A DNA stretch of 12,457 nucleotides from an uncultured Bacillaceae bacterium (GCA_937967685.1 CALBTX010000150.1:1-12457); one strand, 5' to 3'. Shown: positions 1 through 7,559, counted from the first letter of the stretch. The notes: generated by a model not told the origin, from the letters alone. Made by a program: numbers and translations.

Positions 1-40
1 ATTTGTCATCGAAAAAATATTTTCTGTTTGAGCATTAAAA

Positions 41-70
41 TTTACAAACCAGAAACCTGATTTATATAAT
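41..70 (+). promoter_or_regulatory. Probable sigma-A promoter of the PhnD-type ABC importer operon
   Basis: A TTTACA hexamer at 41-46 (5 of 6 to TTGACA) and a perfect TATAAT at 65-70 are separated by 18 bp. The start codon of the first operon gene lies 43 bp downstream, so the leader would be about 35 nt, leaving room for the ribosome binding site and little else. No riboswitch-like structure is visible between promoter and gene. This is a motif match only; the transcription start is inferred. Confidence 0.6.
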
Positions 71-113
71 AGATGGGCATATTTCAACTGAATGGATATG
101 GAGGAGAAAACAG

Positions 114-1058
114 GTGAAAAAAATCGTTGTGCTTTTATGGGGATTAATGTTCATGTTGTTGTTGGCTGCTTGTGGCCAAGAAACCGAAAATGCGACCAAC
201 AATTCAACGAGCAATACAACGAATCATGCCAACAATAGCGAAACATCTCAGGAAACGAGTGAAGGGGATACCCCTGTGTTTATGATCGGAGGCATCCCGG
301 ATCAGGATGTTTCCGAATTGAACAGACGTTTTGGTGAAATGGCTGAATATCTTGCTGAAGCCACCGGCATGGAAGTGGAGTATGCTCCTTCTGTCGATTA
401 TGCGGCTTTGGTGACTGCTTTTGAAAGAGGGGACATCCATTTGGCCTGGTTTGGTGGTTTGACAGGGGTTCAAGCCAGAAATGCCGTACCTGATGCTGAA
501 GCGATTGCCCAAAGACCGATGGACGAACAGTTTCATTCCGTCTTTATCGCTCAGAGTGATTTGGATGTTCAAGAATTGGCAGATTTAAAAGGACTGAGTT
601 TTACGTTTGGCAGCGAAAGCTCCACATCAGGTCATTTAATGCCTCGTCACTTCATGATTGAAGCCGGTATTGATCCTGAGGAGGATTTGGACGGCATACC
701 CAACTATTCCGGTTCCCACGATCAAACGTATCAGCTGGTCGAATCTGGATCGTTTCAGGCGGGTGCTTTGAATGAAGCTGTCTGGGAAAGCGCTGTCAAG
801 GAAGGAAAGGTGGATACGAATAAGGTCAAAGTTTTTTATACGACTCCCGCATACTATGATTACCACTGGACGATTAACGTTGTCGATGATGTTTTCGGTG
901 AGGGAACTAAGGACAAAGTGAGAGAGGCGTTGCTCAATATGCATAGTGAGGAACATGACGTGCTTGAACACTTTCAAACCGATCGGTTCATTGAAACTAA
1001 AAACGAAAACTATCAAGCGATTGAAGAGGTGGCCAAAGAATTAGGCATTATTCAATGA
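114..1058 (+). CDS. phnD: PhnD-type phosphate/phosphonate/selenate-like ABC transporter substrate-binding lipoprotein
   Basis: Extracellular receptor of an ABC importer, anchored to the membrane by a lipid. The start is GTG at 114 with GGAGGAG at 100-106. Residues 1-20 form a lipoprotein signal peptide with lipobox LAAC (Cys20), followed by an Asn/Thr/Ser-rich flexible linker to about residue 50. The rest is a PhnD-like periplasmic-binding fold: GIPDQD near the mature start, a WFGGLTGVQAR stretch, and GSESSTSG at 166-173, which matches the anion-contacting Ser-Thr-Ser loop of PhnD proteins. Length (314 aa) is normal for the family. The GIPDQD, WFGGLTGVQAR and FHSVFIA wording resembles, from memory, the subgroup annotated as putative selenate ABC transporter binding proteins more than classical phosphonate receptors. 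Family assignment is firm; substrate is inference. It is first gene of a DCEE operon. Confidence 0.9.
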   Translation: MKKIVVLLWGLMFMLLLAACGQETENATNNSTSNTTNHANNSETSQETSEGDTPVFMIGGIPDQDVSELNRRFGEMAEYLAEATGMEVEYAPSVDYAALVTAFERGDIHLAWFGGLTGVQARNAVPDAEAIAQRPMDEQFHSVFIAQSDLDVQELADLKGLSFTFGSESSTSGHLMPRHFMIEAGIDPEEDLDGIPNYSGSHDQTYQLVESGSFQAGALNEAVWESAVKEGKVDTNKVKVFYTTPAYYDYHWTINVVDDVFGEGTKDKVREALLNMHSEEHDVLEHFQTDRFIETKNENYQAIEEVAKELGIIQ

Positions 1059-1104
1059 ATAGGCATGATCCAATAGGGAAGCGATTTAGGGGGAGAAAAT
1101 AAAG

Positions 1105-1884
1105 ATGTCAGACAAAAACTCCTTCACTTTAAAAGATGTTTCCAAAACATTCGAAGAGACTCAGGCGCTTTCATCGGTCAGTTTGTCTATTGAACAAGGA
1201 GAAATCATCGCTTTAATCGGACCCAGCGGTGCCGGCAAGACCACCTTGTTGAACATTCTCTCCAATATCATTCAACCTGATGAAGGAAAAGTCCGTATTT
1301 ACGGGAAAGCGGCTGCTCAATATTCGTCCGGCAGAGAATTGGCCCGGAAAGTCGGTCTGATGAGACAACAGTTCGATCTGGTAGGACCGTTGCCCGTCAT
1401 TCATAATGTACTGGCGGGAAAGTTGGGGGAATGGGGATTGTTAAAATCGATGATTTCCTTTCTCTTTCCCCGGGATAAAGATGAAGCCGCCGACGCCTTG
1501 GAAAGGGTGGGTTTACTGGATAAAATGTATGACAAAACCTCGAATCTCTCAGGCGGAGAGCAGCAGCGGGTCGCATTGGCTCGACTGTTTCTGCAAAAAC
1601 CGCAAGCCATCCTTGCCGATGAACCCGTCGCTTCATTGGACCCCGCCCGGGCTGAAGATATTATGTCCATGTTGGTCCAAATGGTTCAACAAGAAAAGCA
1701 GACGCTTGTCGCCAGTCTGCACTCGATTGATCTGGCCAGAAAGTATTGCAACCGCCTCATTGCTTTAAAGGATGGAAGCATCTATTTCGACCTGCCCACG
1801 GCGGAAGTGACTGACCAACAACTAACCGGTCTGTATCAACTGATGGAATCAAAGGACGGTGCGACGGTTGCAGCATTTTCATAA
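1105..1884 (+). CDS. phnC: PhnC-type ABC transporter ATP-binding protein
   Basis: Cytoplasmic ATPase that drives the importer. All nucleotide-binding elements are present: Walker A GPSGAGKT at 39-46, Q-loop at Q88-Q89 (MRQQFDLV), signature LSGGEQQR at 148-155, Walker B ILADEP at 169-174, D-loop SLD at 177-179 and switch His206 in LHS. The QQFDLV and NVLAGKLG wording is characteristic of PhnC-like ATPases. At 259 aa the length is normal. The start ATG at 1105 has AGGGGGAG at 1088-1095. The gene lies 46 bp after the receptor gene, and its 3' end overlaps the next permease gene by up to 26 bp, which indicates translational coupling. The substrate is set by the receptor, not by this protein. Confidence 0.93.
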   Translation: MSDKNSFTLKDVSKTFEETQALSSVSLSIEQGEIIALIGPSGAGKTTLLNILSNIIQPDEGKVRIYGKAAAQYSSGRELARKVGLMRQQFDLVGPLPVIHNVLAGKLGEWGLLKSMISFLFPRDKDEAADALERVGLLDKMYDKTSNLSGGEQQRVALARLFLQKPQAILADEPVASLDPARAEDIMSMLVQMVQQEKQTLVASLHSIDLARKYCNRLIALKDGSIYFDLPTAEVTDQQLTGLYQLMESKDGATVAAFS

Positions 1885-2650
1885 GAAAAACATACTGACC
1901 GGCCTCTTGATTCTCGTTTTTGTTTGGAGTCTATTTTCTGTTCAATGGCGTGCTGATCTTTTCCATTCGGGCGGTCAATCGACATTTCTGCACATCTTGC
2001 TTGGACTCATCCAGCCTGATCTATCGACAGATATCTTGCAGCTGGCCATCGTCTCTTCCTGGAGAACCTTGACCTATGCGGTGGCCGGAATGTCTTTAGC
2101 CCTTATTGTGGCATTTGTTGTCGGCATTCTCGCTTCAGGCATTTTAACGAAAGGAAAAACTCAGCGCACGGCCATCGTCGGCTTTTTCAGGGGGCTGCTG
2201 GGCTTTATGCGGGCCATTCATGAGCTTGTCTGGGCCTGGCTGTTTGTTGCCGCTGTCGGATTGTCCCCCTTTGCTGCCGTCTTTGCCATTGCCATTCCTT
2301 ATGGAGGGATTTTGGGCCGCATCTTTGCCGATATGTTGAATGACGTCCCCGCTGCGCCGATCAATGCGTTAAAAGCGTGCGGCAGTTCTCGCTGGCAATT
2401 ATTAATGTACGGCTATATTCCCCATGCGGCGGCGGACATGCTCAGCTATACGATGTACCGCTTTGAATGTGCCATCCGCTCGTCGGCCATTATGAGTTTC
2501 GTCGGTTTGGGAGGATTGGGTTATCAAATCCAGCTTTCTTTAGAGGATTTAAAATATGATGAGGTCTGGACCTTTATGTTCTTTCTGCTCGGCATGGTGA
2601 TTGTCGTCGACCTATGGAGCCAACAGTTGAGAAAGAGGTTGGTCGCATGA
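1859..2650 (+). CDS. phnE: PhnE-type ABC transporter permease, first of two
   Basis: Integral membrane subunit of the importer. An N-terminal hydrophobic helix (about residues 12-31) is followed by further membrane segments around 70-95, 120-150 and 235-255. The cytoplasmic coupling (EAA-like) loop is visible as ALKACGSSRWQLLMYGYIP near residues 170-190, followed by the FVGLGGLGYQI segment typical of PhnE permeases. The open frame starts with GTG at 1859, only 2 nt after AAAGGA (1851-1856). A TTG at 1868, 11 nt from that motif, is an alternative start shortening the protein by three residues. The gene overlaps the 3' end of the ATPase gene. It is paired with a second, diverged permease directly downstream, so the membrane channel is probably a heterodimer. 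Confidence 0.9.
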   Translation: MRRLQHFHKKNILTGLLILVFVWSLFSVQWRADLFHSGGQSTFLHILLGLIQPDLSTDILQLAIVSSWRTLTYAVAGMSLALIVAFVVGILASGILTKGKTQRTAIVGFFRGLLGFMRAIHELVWAWLFVAAVGLSPFAAVFAIAIPYGGILGRIFADMLNDVPAAPINALKACGSSRWQLLMYGYIPHAAADMLSYTMYRFECAIRSSAIMSFVGLGGLGYQIQLSLEDLKYDEVWTFMFFLLGMVIVVDLWSQQLRKRLVA

Positions 2651-3507
2651 CACAGTCTGCCAAAAAACTGAGGCGTCCATTCCGATTCGGCTTCGTCAAG
2701 TTTTCTTTTTTGATCGCCCTGTTGCTGATCTTGTCCTCATGGATATTTATTTTTTGGGTGGAAGAGGCCGATTTCTTGGGACTATTCTCAGAAAAAAATA
2801 GAGACCATACCAAAAATTTTTTAAGCAACATGGCGGGAATCGGTGTAGAAAACCCGGCATTTTTGGATGCGGAAAAATGGAAACAAGCCCTGTGGCTGAC
2901 GTATGAAACGTTGCAAATGAGCGTGATGGCCATCGGTTTTGCCACTATGGCCATGCTGCTAACGGTCGTTCCGGCAGCGAGAAATGCAGCAGACGGCACG
3001 CTGACGGTGACCAAAAAATGGTACGGTTGGTTGGTCTATGGTGTGATTCGTTTTCTGTATGTCTTATCCAGAGCCGTTCCCGAACTGATCTGGGCGATGA
3101 TGATCATATTTATCTTCAAACCCGGGATTTTACCGGGAGCGATTGCTCTTGCATTGCACAATTTTGGTATTTTGGGTAAGCTATGCGCAGAGGTCATCGA
3201 AGATTTGGACATGCGTCCGATTCGCAGCTTGGCCTCATCCGGGGCGGGTAAAGTTCAACTGCTTGTCTACGGCATCATCCCGGAAGTCATGCCCAAGTTT
3301 ATTTCCTACATTTTATACCGTTGGGAAGTCATTATCAGGACGACAATTGTCGTCGGTTTTGTCGGTGCAGGCGGTCTGGGGATGGAATTTAAATTGAGCA
3401 TGAGCTGGTTCCATTATACGGATATGACCCTGTTTCTCATCTGTTATGTGATGCTTGTCTGGATGGTCGATTTTCTTTCCGAAAAACTGCGCAAAGCCAT
3501 GCGCTAA
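2647..3507 (+). CDS. phnE: PhnE-type ABC transporter permease, second of two
   Basis: Second membrane subunit, 286 aa from the start chosen here. The frame is open from an ATG at 2614, but ATG at 2647 is preferred. It overlaps the upstream stop as ATGA, has AAAGAGG at 2632-2638 with 8-nt spacing, and gives a basic N-terminus before the first membrane helix. Further helices follow around residues 90-110, 130-165, 225-250 and 255-275. The coupling loop (RSLASSGAGKVQLLVYGIIP) and the VGFVGAGGLGMEFKLS segment match PhnE permeases. It carries an extra-cytoplasmic stretch after helix 1 that is rich in charged residues. It ends the four-gene operon; no clear Rho-independent terminator follows. Confidence 0.9.
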   Translation: MTQSAKKLRRPFRFGFVKFSFLIALLLILSSWIFIFWVEEADFLGLFSEKNRDHTKNFLSNMAGIGVENPAFLDAEKWKQALWLTYETLQMSVMAIGFATMAMLLTVVPAARNAADGTLTVTKKWYGWLVYGVIRFLYVLSRAVPELIWAMMIIFIFKPGILPGAIALALHNFGILGKLCAEVIEDLDMRPIRSLASSGAGKVQLLVYGIIPEVMPKFISYILYRWEVIIRTTIVVGFVGAGGLGMEFKLSMSWFHYTDMTLFLICYVMLVWMVDFLSEKLRKAMR

Positions 3508-3671
3508 CAAAGCGATTTGTTAAGGGTTCGAAGCACGCTTGAACAAACAGCACGTTTGAAATGCGTTCACTCTTGTTAAAGCACCAGCTCTTGGTGTGAA
3601 GCACACCTGAATAAAAGTCCGCCGCCAGTCTTGGTGAATGTTTTGATTAATGAGGATGAAAGGAGAATTCA
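3508..3671 (+). other. Intergenic region with short degenerate direct repeats and small hairpins
   Basis: No gene is seen in these 164 bp. Three copies of AGCAC-NNN-TGAA occur at 3532-3543, 3549-3560 and 3600-3611. A perfect 6-bp stem (GGTGTG, 3593-3598, with CACACC, 3602-3607) competes with an overlapping stem (CACCA, 3582-3586, with TGGTG, 3592-3596). There is no T-tract after these stems, so this is not a standard terminator. I found no convincing promoter hexamer pair for the following gene. The ribosome binding site AAAGGAG of that gene lies at 3659-3665. Confidence 0.5.
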
Positions 3672-4673
3672 ATGTCCAGCACACAAACTCCTTTATCTGT
3701 ATTGAATCTTGTGCCGATTCGTGAAGGGCAAGGACCTGAGGAAGCGATCAAAGATATGGTTGATTTGGCCCGAGCCACTGAAAGGTTAGGCTATAAGCGG
3801 TATTGGATTGCCGAACATCACAATACACCGGCATTAGTCAGTTCAGCGACTTCGATCTTGATCAAGCACACGTTGGAACATACGCAACATATTCGTGTTG
3901 GATCCGGCGGCGTGATGCTGCCCAATCATTCTCCTTTGGTCGTCGCCGAACAATTCGGAACAATGGCCAGAATCTATCCCGACCGATTGGATTTGGGTCT
4001 CGGCCGTGCACCAGGGACTGACATGAAGACGGCGAACGCACTCAGACGATCTCGACACGATTCCGTGCATACATTTCCAGAAGATATCAAAGCTTTGTTA
4101 ACGTATTTTGGTCCCGAGGAAATGCAAGGTGATGTAAAAGCCTATCCAGCGGTCGGCACGAATATTCCCATTTATATCCTCGGTTCATCTCCGGATTCCG
4201 CCCGACTAGCCGCCAAATTAGGTTTGCCGTATGTTTTTGCCTCTCATTTTGCACCGAAATTCATGGAGATGGCGATTTCTATTTACCGCAATCAATTTCA
4301 ACCATCAGCATATCTTGATGCGCCTTACATGATCATCTGTCTGAATGTGATTGCCGCTGAAACGGATGAAGAAGCGAAGTTTGAAATGACAACGATGCAG
4401 CAATTTTTTAGCCATGTCGTTCGGGGTTCACAGACATTTTTACCTCCACCGGTTGAAAACATGGACGACCATTGGAGTCCCTACGAGCAGGAAATCGCTT
4501 CATCGATGTACAGTATGACTTTTTTGGGCAGTCAACATTCGATCCGTGAACAGTACTCAAGATTCCAAGCCAAATATAACCCGGATGAAATCATGGTCGT
4601 CACTTATATTTATGACCAAGCGAAACAAATCCGTTCCTATGAACTTTTTCAAGAAGCTGTGAACGGCGATTAA
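3672..4673 (+). CDS. LLM-class (luciferase-like) flavin-dependent oxidoreductase
   Basis: Cytoplasmic TIM-barrel flavoprotein of the bacterial luciferase-like superfamily, expected to use FMN (or F420 in some branches) for oxidation or monooxygenation; its substrate is unknown. Typical segments are YWIAEHHNTPAL near residues 43-54, the VGSGGVMLPNHSPLVVAEQF block near 76-95, and the RLDLGLGRAPGTD block near 104-116. These are characteristic of the YceB/YwcH/YhbW-like group (family knowledge), not the alkanesulfonate monooxygenase SsuD group. Length (333 aa) is normal. The ATG at 3672 has AAAGGAG 6 nt upstream. It follows the ABC importer genes on the same strand after 164 bp and is closed by a strong terminator, so it may be monocistronic or read through from the importer. 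Confidence 0.88.
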   Translation: MSSTQTPLSVLNLVPIREGQGPEEAIKDMVDLARATERLGYKRYWIAEHHNTPALVSSATSILIKHTLEHTQHIRVGSGGVMLPNHSPLVVAEQFGTMARIYPDRLDLGLGRAPGTDMKTANALRRSRHDSVHTFPEDIKALLTYFGPEEMQGDVKAYPAVGTNIPIYILGSSPDSARLAAKLGLPYVFASHFAPKFMEMAISIYRNQFQPSAYLDAPYMIICLNVIAAETDEEAKFEMTTMQQFFSHVVRGSQTFLPPPVENMDDHWSPYEQEIASSMYSMTFLGSQHSIREQYSRFQAKYNPDEIMVVTYIYDQAKQIRSYELFQEAVNGD

Positions 4674-4744
4674 ACAGCTGGCATCCGCCCAAAAGCGGTT
4701 TCATCGTCTTTCAACCGAGGAATGGTCAATCGGCCATCATCAGT

Positions 4745-4789
4745 ACATCCCATAAGGTTGAGTCACCTTATGGGATGTTATTTCTATTT
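4745..4789 (+). terminator. Rho-independent terminator between convergent genes
   Basis: A perfect 14-bp stem (4745-4758 with 4765-4778, core CATCCCATAAGG) with a 6-nt loop TGAGTC is followed on the + strand by a T-rich tract, TTATTTCTATTT. It ends transcription of the flavin oxidoreductase gene. The T-rich tail overlaps the last codons of the convergent permease gene (stop at 4784-4786). On the minus strand the hairpin lacks a T-tract, so it would serve that direction less well. Confidence 0.88.
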
Positions 4790-5947
4790 CCCCAGCATCA
4801 AGCGGTGTTGATGAAACATTTTATTTGCAATCAGGAATAAGAGCATGATCATGAGCACATAACTCGATGCAGCCAGGCCAAATGCCCCCAGCGTGATCTG
4901 TTCACTGAATGTATCTCGGACGAACAGAAACAAGTTCAGTACCGGAATCGCATAAAGCCAGGTGATCAAAGATTCACTCATAAAGAACATAAACAGTAGC
5001 GGCAGCACTAATAGTCCGAAAAGGGGGGTCAGATAATATCCCGCTTCTTTGACCGAATTGGCCAGCATGCTGAAAATCATTTCCACAGCGGAGATAAAAA
5101 CGGCAAACAGCGTGATCAAGACCATACTCATGCCGACAAATCCCCACGGATGTTCAATGCCAGCAAATCCCATTTTCAAATTTGCGGTGAACTGTAACTC
5201 TATCGCAAAGATCAGCAAACAAAAAAGCCCGGTAAAGATCCCCAATAACGCAATCGTCGTCCACTTGGCCAATAATACTTTGCATGGCTTGACCGGCGTG
5301 ATTAATAATGCCTCGATGGTTTGCTTCTCTTTTTCTCCGGCAAACAATTCTGTTGCTGAGGGATAGGACCCATTGGCTATGGCAATCGGGATCAGCACAG
5401 GAATCAATACGGTCAACAAAAAAGAGGCCAGTGCGTGATCTTCATCTTTAATGGCAGTTTCTTGAACTTGAAAAACATTTGTCAGTTCTGCGTCTATATT
5501 CGCTGCAATTAATCTGTTTTCGACAATCAATGATTCCCATTCAGAAAAAACGGAGGCCAACATAATGTAAGCCGCGGAAGATTCCTGGCTGCTGGGATCG
5601 TAGAGAATCTCCACTGCAACGGGCGTTAGGCTTTCCATTTTCTCTTGCCAATTGGCATCAATTCGTAGCCCGGCATGCACTTGTTTATCTTCAATCTGTT
5701 CCGACAAATTTTCTTCTTGCTCTATCTTCACCTCCGGCAATAATACCTCCAATTCTTGCAACAAATGATTGTCCACATCTGCATCAATGCCGATCACATA
5801 ATCATTGGAATCCGTATCGGAGAGGAGTCTATCATAAAAGAAAGTCAGACCGGACATCAGCAAAATGGGGATCAAAATCAAGAGTGTGATGCTCCGCCTG
5901 TCACGTAAAACATCTTTTAGTTCTTTCATTAAAATGGTTCTAAACAT
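4784..5947 (-). CDS. natB: NatB-like ABC-2 type transporter permease (putative Na+ exporter subunit)
   Basis: Membrane subunit of an ABC exporter, 387 aa, close to the usual NatB length. The start ATG at 5947 is chosen because AGGGGGG (5954-5960) sits 6 nt upstream and the protein then begins MFRTILMKELKDVLRDRRS, the usual cytoplasmic opening of ABC-2 permeases; an upstream in-frame start at 6013 would lie inside the ATPase gene. Helix 1 is at about 20-38, then a large extracytoplasmic domain (about 40-172), then five or six helices from 175 to 380. The conserved cytoplasmic loop GEKEKQTIEALL is at 204-215. It overlaps the ATPase gene end by 8 bp, so the two are translationally coupled. In B. 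subtilis NatAB extrudes Na+; that role here is inferred from homology and from the adjacent regulator pair. Confidence 0.87.
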   Translation of the reverse strand: MFRTILMKELKDVLRDRRSITLLILIPILLMSGLTFFYDRLLSDTDSNDYVIGIDADVDNHLLQELEVLLPEVKIEQEENLSEQIEDKQVHAGLRIDANWQEKMESLTPVAVEILYDPSSQESSAAYIMLASVFSEWESLIVENRLIAANIDAELTNVFQVQETAIKDEDHALASFLLTVLIPVLIPIAIANGSYPSATELFAGEKEKQTIEALLITPVKPCKVLLAKWTTIALLGIFTGLFCLLIFAIELQFTANLKMGFAGIEHPWGFVGMSMVLITLFAVFISAVEMIFSMLANSVKEAGYYLTPLFGLLVLPLLFMFFMSESLITWLYAIPVLNLFLFVRDTFSEQITLGAFGLAASSYVLMIMLLFLIANKMFHQHRLMLGK

Positions 5948-6686
5948 ATAAATCCCCCCTGACAATTTTAGAAGTGAATAAATAATTGAGATCACGGCTT
6001 CCTTCTTGATCATAGAGTGTTTCCAATTCGCCCTGATAAACGATTTGTCCTTTGTGAATCATGACCACGTCATCACACAGTTGTTCCACCTCGTCCATCA
6101 TATGGGTGGAGAACATAATTGTTTTTCCTTCTTCTTTTAATTGATAAATAAATTCACGGAACACATTGGACGAGGTAATATCCAACCCGGTTGTCGGTTC
6201 ATCGAACAATAAAATGTCCGGATCATGGATGAGCGTTCGGGCAATGGCAACTTTTTGCTTCATGCCTTTGGAGAACCCTTCAACCTTGCGATCCAAATAT
6301 TTACGCATTCCGAATCGTTTGGCCAGCATATCGATTCGGTTTTTTATATCGTGTTTGGACATGCTGTACAAACTGGCAAAATAAGCTAAATTTTCACGCG
6401 CTGTCAGCCTGTTGTACAGCCCTGTTTCCGCTCCGAACAAGACTCCCATGGAAGCGCGCACTTGTTCTCTATTGGCAAAAATATCTTCACCTTGAATCGT
6501 AATCTGTCCTTCGTCCGGTTCGATCAAAGTACAGAGCATCCTCAACAGAGTTGTTTTTCCCGCGCCGTTTTCTCCAATCAGTCCGACGACATGGCCTTTC
6601 TGAATGGAAAGCGAGATGAAGTCTATCGCTTTAATGATCCGCTTCTTATCCCTGAACTGTTTGGACACATTTTTGAATTCGATCAT
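5940..6686 (-). CDS. natA: NatA-like ABC transporter ATP-binding protein (putative Na+ exporter ATPase)
   Basis: ATPase partner of the adjacent permease, 248 aa, matching the usual NatA length. ATG at 6686 is chosen over an upstream in-frame start at 6746 because AAGGAGG (6696-6702) lies 9 nt upstream and the protein then begins at the conserved MIEFKNVSKQF; the longer form would read through the promoter. Walker A GENGAGKT is at 38-45, a degenerate signature FSKGMKQK at 138-145, Walker B ILLFDEP at 158-164 and switch His195 in FSTH. The usual Q-loop glutamine is not visible: the region reads VLFGAETGLY (82-91), which I recall as typical of NatA relatives. Likely promoter elements lie at 6714-6742, next to the probable regulator operator. 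Confidence 0.9.
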   Translation of the reverse strand: MIEFKNVSKQFRDKKRIIKAIDFISLSIQKGHVVGLIGENGAGKTTLLRMLCTLIEPDEGQITIQGEDIFANREQVRASMGVLFGAETGLYNRLTARENLAYFASLYSMSKHDIKNRIDMLAKRFGMRKYLDRKVEGFSKGMKQKVAIARTLIHDPDILLFDEPTTGLDITSSNVFREFIYQLKEEGKTIMFSTHMMDEVEQLCDDVVMIHKGQIVYQGELETLYDQEGSRDLNYLFTSKIVRGDLYV

Positions 6687-6713
6687 GCTTAGCACCCTCC
6701 TTATTCTGCCTTG

Positions 6714-6742
6714 ATTATAATGGCCATTTATTTTGACGACCA
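6714..6742 (-). promoter_or_regulatory. Probable promoter of the natAB-like operon
   Basis: On the minus strand a perfect TATAAT lies at 6719-6714. Exactly 17 bp upstream is a weak -35 hexamer TGGTCG at 6742-6737 (3 of 6). A good -10 with a poor -35 fits a promoter that needs an activator. The 11-bp direct repeats begin 4 bp upstream of the -35 hexamer, where LytTR-type activators commonly bind. Motif-based only. Confidence 0.6.
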
Positions 6743-6778
6743 CCATCTTGTCGCCAAGAGGGTCTTACTTGTCGTCAA
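6733..6778. promoter_or_regulatory. Putative LytTR regulator operator: direct repeats with 21-bp period
   Basis: Read on the minus strand, TTGACGACAAG (6778-6768) and TTGGCGACAAG (6757-6747) match at 10 of 11 positions and are offset by 21 bp, two helical turns. An inverted half copy TTGACGAC lies on the plus strand at 6733-6740 and overlaps the -35 of the leftward promoter. Paired imperfect direct repeats about two turns apart are the usual target form of LytTR regulators (family knowledge), and such a regulator is encoded immediately to the right. Assignment to that regulator is inference. Confidence 0.62.
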
Positions 6779-6781
6779 TAG

Positions 6782-6810
6782 TCCAAATCAAGCCGCTAAT
6801 GGTTTATACT
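6782..6810 (+). promoter_or_regulatory. Possible promoter of the regulator-kinase operon
   Basis: A TATACT hexamer at 6805-6810 is preceded at 17 bp by TCCAAA (6782-6787), a poor -35 match. The position 33 bp before the regulator start codon is suitable. The weak -35 begins 3 bp to the right of the outer direct repeat (6768-6778), so the same operator could also control this promoter. Weaker support than for the leftward promoter. Confidence 0.4.
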
Positions 6811-6842
6811 ATTAATGCAGGAAAGGTGAAGGAGAAGAAAGC

Positions 6843-7544
6843 ATGATAAGAACGGGAATTGTCGATGACCGGCCCATAGATCTGGAAAAGCTGCTTTATC
6901 TTTTACAAGAGATAGAAGATATACAGATCATTTTTTCAACGACGGACGCAGAAGAAGCTTACCGTGAAATTCGTAAGAATGAAATTGATCTTTTGATCGC
7001 CGATATAGAAATGCCCGGAATCACCGGTTATGAACTGGCAGATTTTATTCACGTGCACGGACTGCACATTACGGTCATTTTTGTCACTGCCAAAAGCGGG
7101 TACGCTGTTCAAGCTTTTGAACTGAATGTGCATGATTATATTATGAAGCCGTATACGAAAGAACGCCTTGTGCAGTCTTTGGACCGTTATCGGGAAAAAC
7201 GGCATGCCGGAAACTTGACAGGGCGATTGGTGTTAAAGCGCAAAGGGCATATCGAGATGATTCCCAAAAAAGACATCATCTTTATTGAACGCACCGGACG
7301 TTCGACAACGATACACACGACGAGAGGCGTTTATGAAGCCTATATGTCCATGAACGATTGTGAAGGAAGTTTACGGGAAAATAATTTCATCCGTTCACAC
7401 CGCTCATTTATCATCAACTTACATTATGTACAGAGTTTTTCGGTCTACACCAAAAAATCATACAGTGTCTCATTTGAAGGGACGAAAGAAACCGCTCTAA
7501 TCACAAAAGATAAACTCGCTTATTTACAAGAATATTATTTTTAA
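6843..7544 (+). CDS. natR: LytTR-family response regulator (NatR-like)
   Basis: Cytoplasmic two-component transcription regulator, 233 aa. The N-terminal receiver domain (about 1-120) has the acidic pair Asp8-Asp9, phosphoacceptor Asp54 in LLIADIEMPG, Thr82 in FVTA and Lys102 in MKPY. The C-terminal half (about 125-233) is a LytTR DNA-binding domain, recognised by FIERTGRSTTIHTTRG and NFIRSHRSFIINLHYV. The ATG at 6843 has AAGGAG 8 nt upstream. The histidine kinase gene follows after 15 bp and the NatAB-like exporter genes are divergent. In B. subtilis a LytTR regulator, NatR, with kinase NatK, activates natAB, so the same function is inferred here. The probable binding site is the repeat block at 6733-6778. 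Confidence 0.9.
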   Translation: MIRTGIVDDRPIDLEKLLYLLQEIEDIQIIFSTTDAEEAYREIRKNEIDLLIADIEMPGITGYELADFIHVHGLHITVIFVTAKSGYAVQAFELNVHDYIMKPYTKERLVQSLDRYREKRHAGNLTGRLVLKRKGHIEMIPKKDIIFIERTGRSTTIHTTRGVYEAYMSMNDCEGSLRENNFIRSHRSFIINLHYVQSFSVYTKKSYSVSFEGTKETALITKDKLAYLQEYYF

Positions 7545-7559
7545 GGATGTGTAAGAAAT

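Noticed and set aside
11..24. AT-rich inverted repeat GAAAA-AATA-TTTTC, possible terminator of an upstream gene
   Set aside because: Stem contains only A/T pairs except one and the following bases are not a T-tract; too weak.
2574..3014. 146-codon minus-strand open frame across the permease junction
   Set aside because: Overlaps two permeases with clear family motifs; no family signature of its own.
3672..4673. Alkanesulfonate monooxygenase (SsuD) identity for the flavin oxidoreductase
   Set aside because: The AEHHNTPAL and GGVMLPNHSPL blocks belong to the YceB/YhbW-like group, and no SsuE-type reductase or sulfonate ABC genes are present.
4685..4701. CCGC/GCGG hairpin followed by TTT just after the flavin oxidoreductase stop
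   Set aside because: Only a 4-bp stem; the 14-bp stem at 4745-4778 is clearly the terminator.
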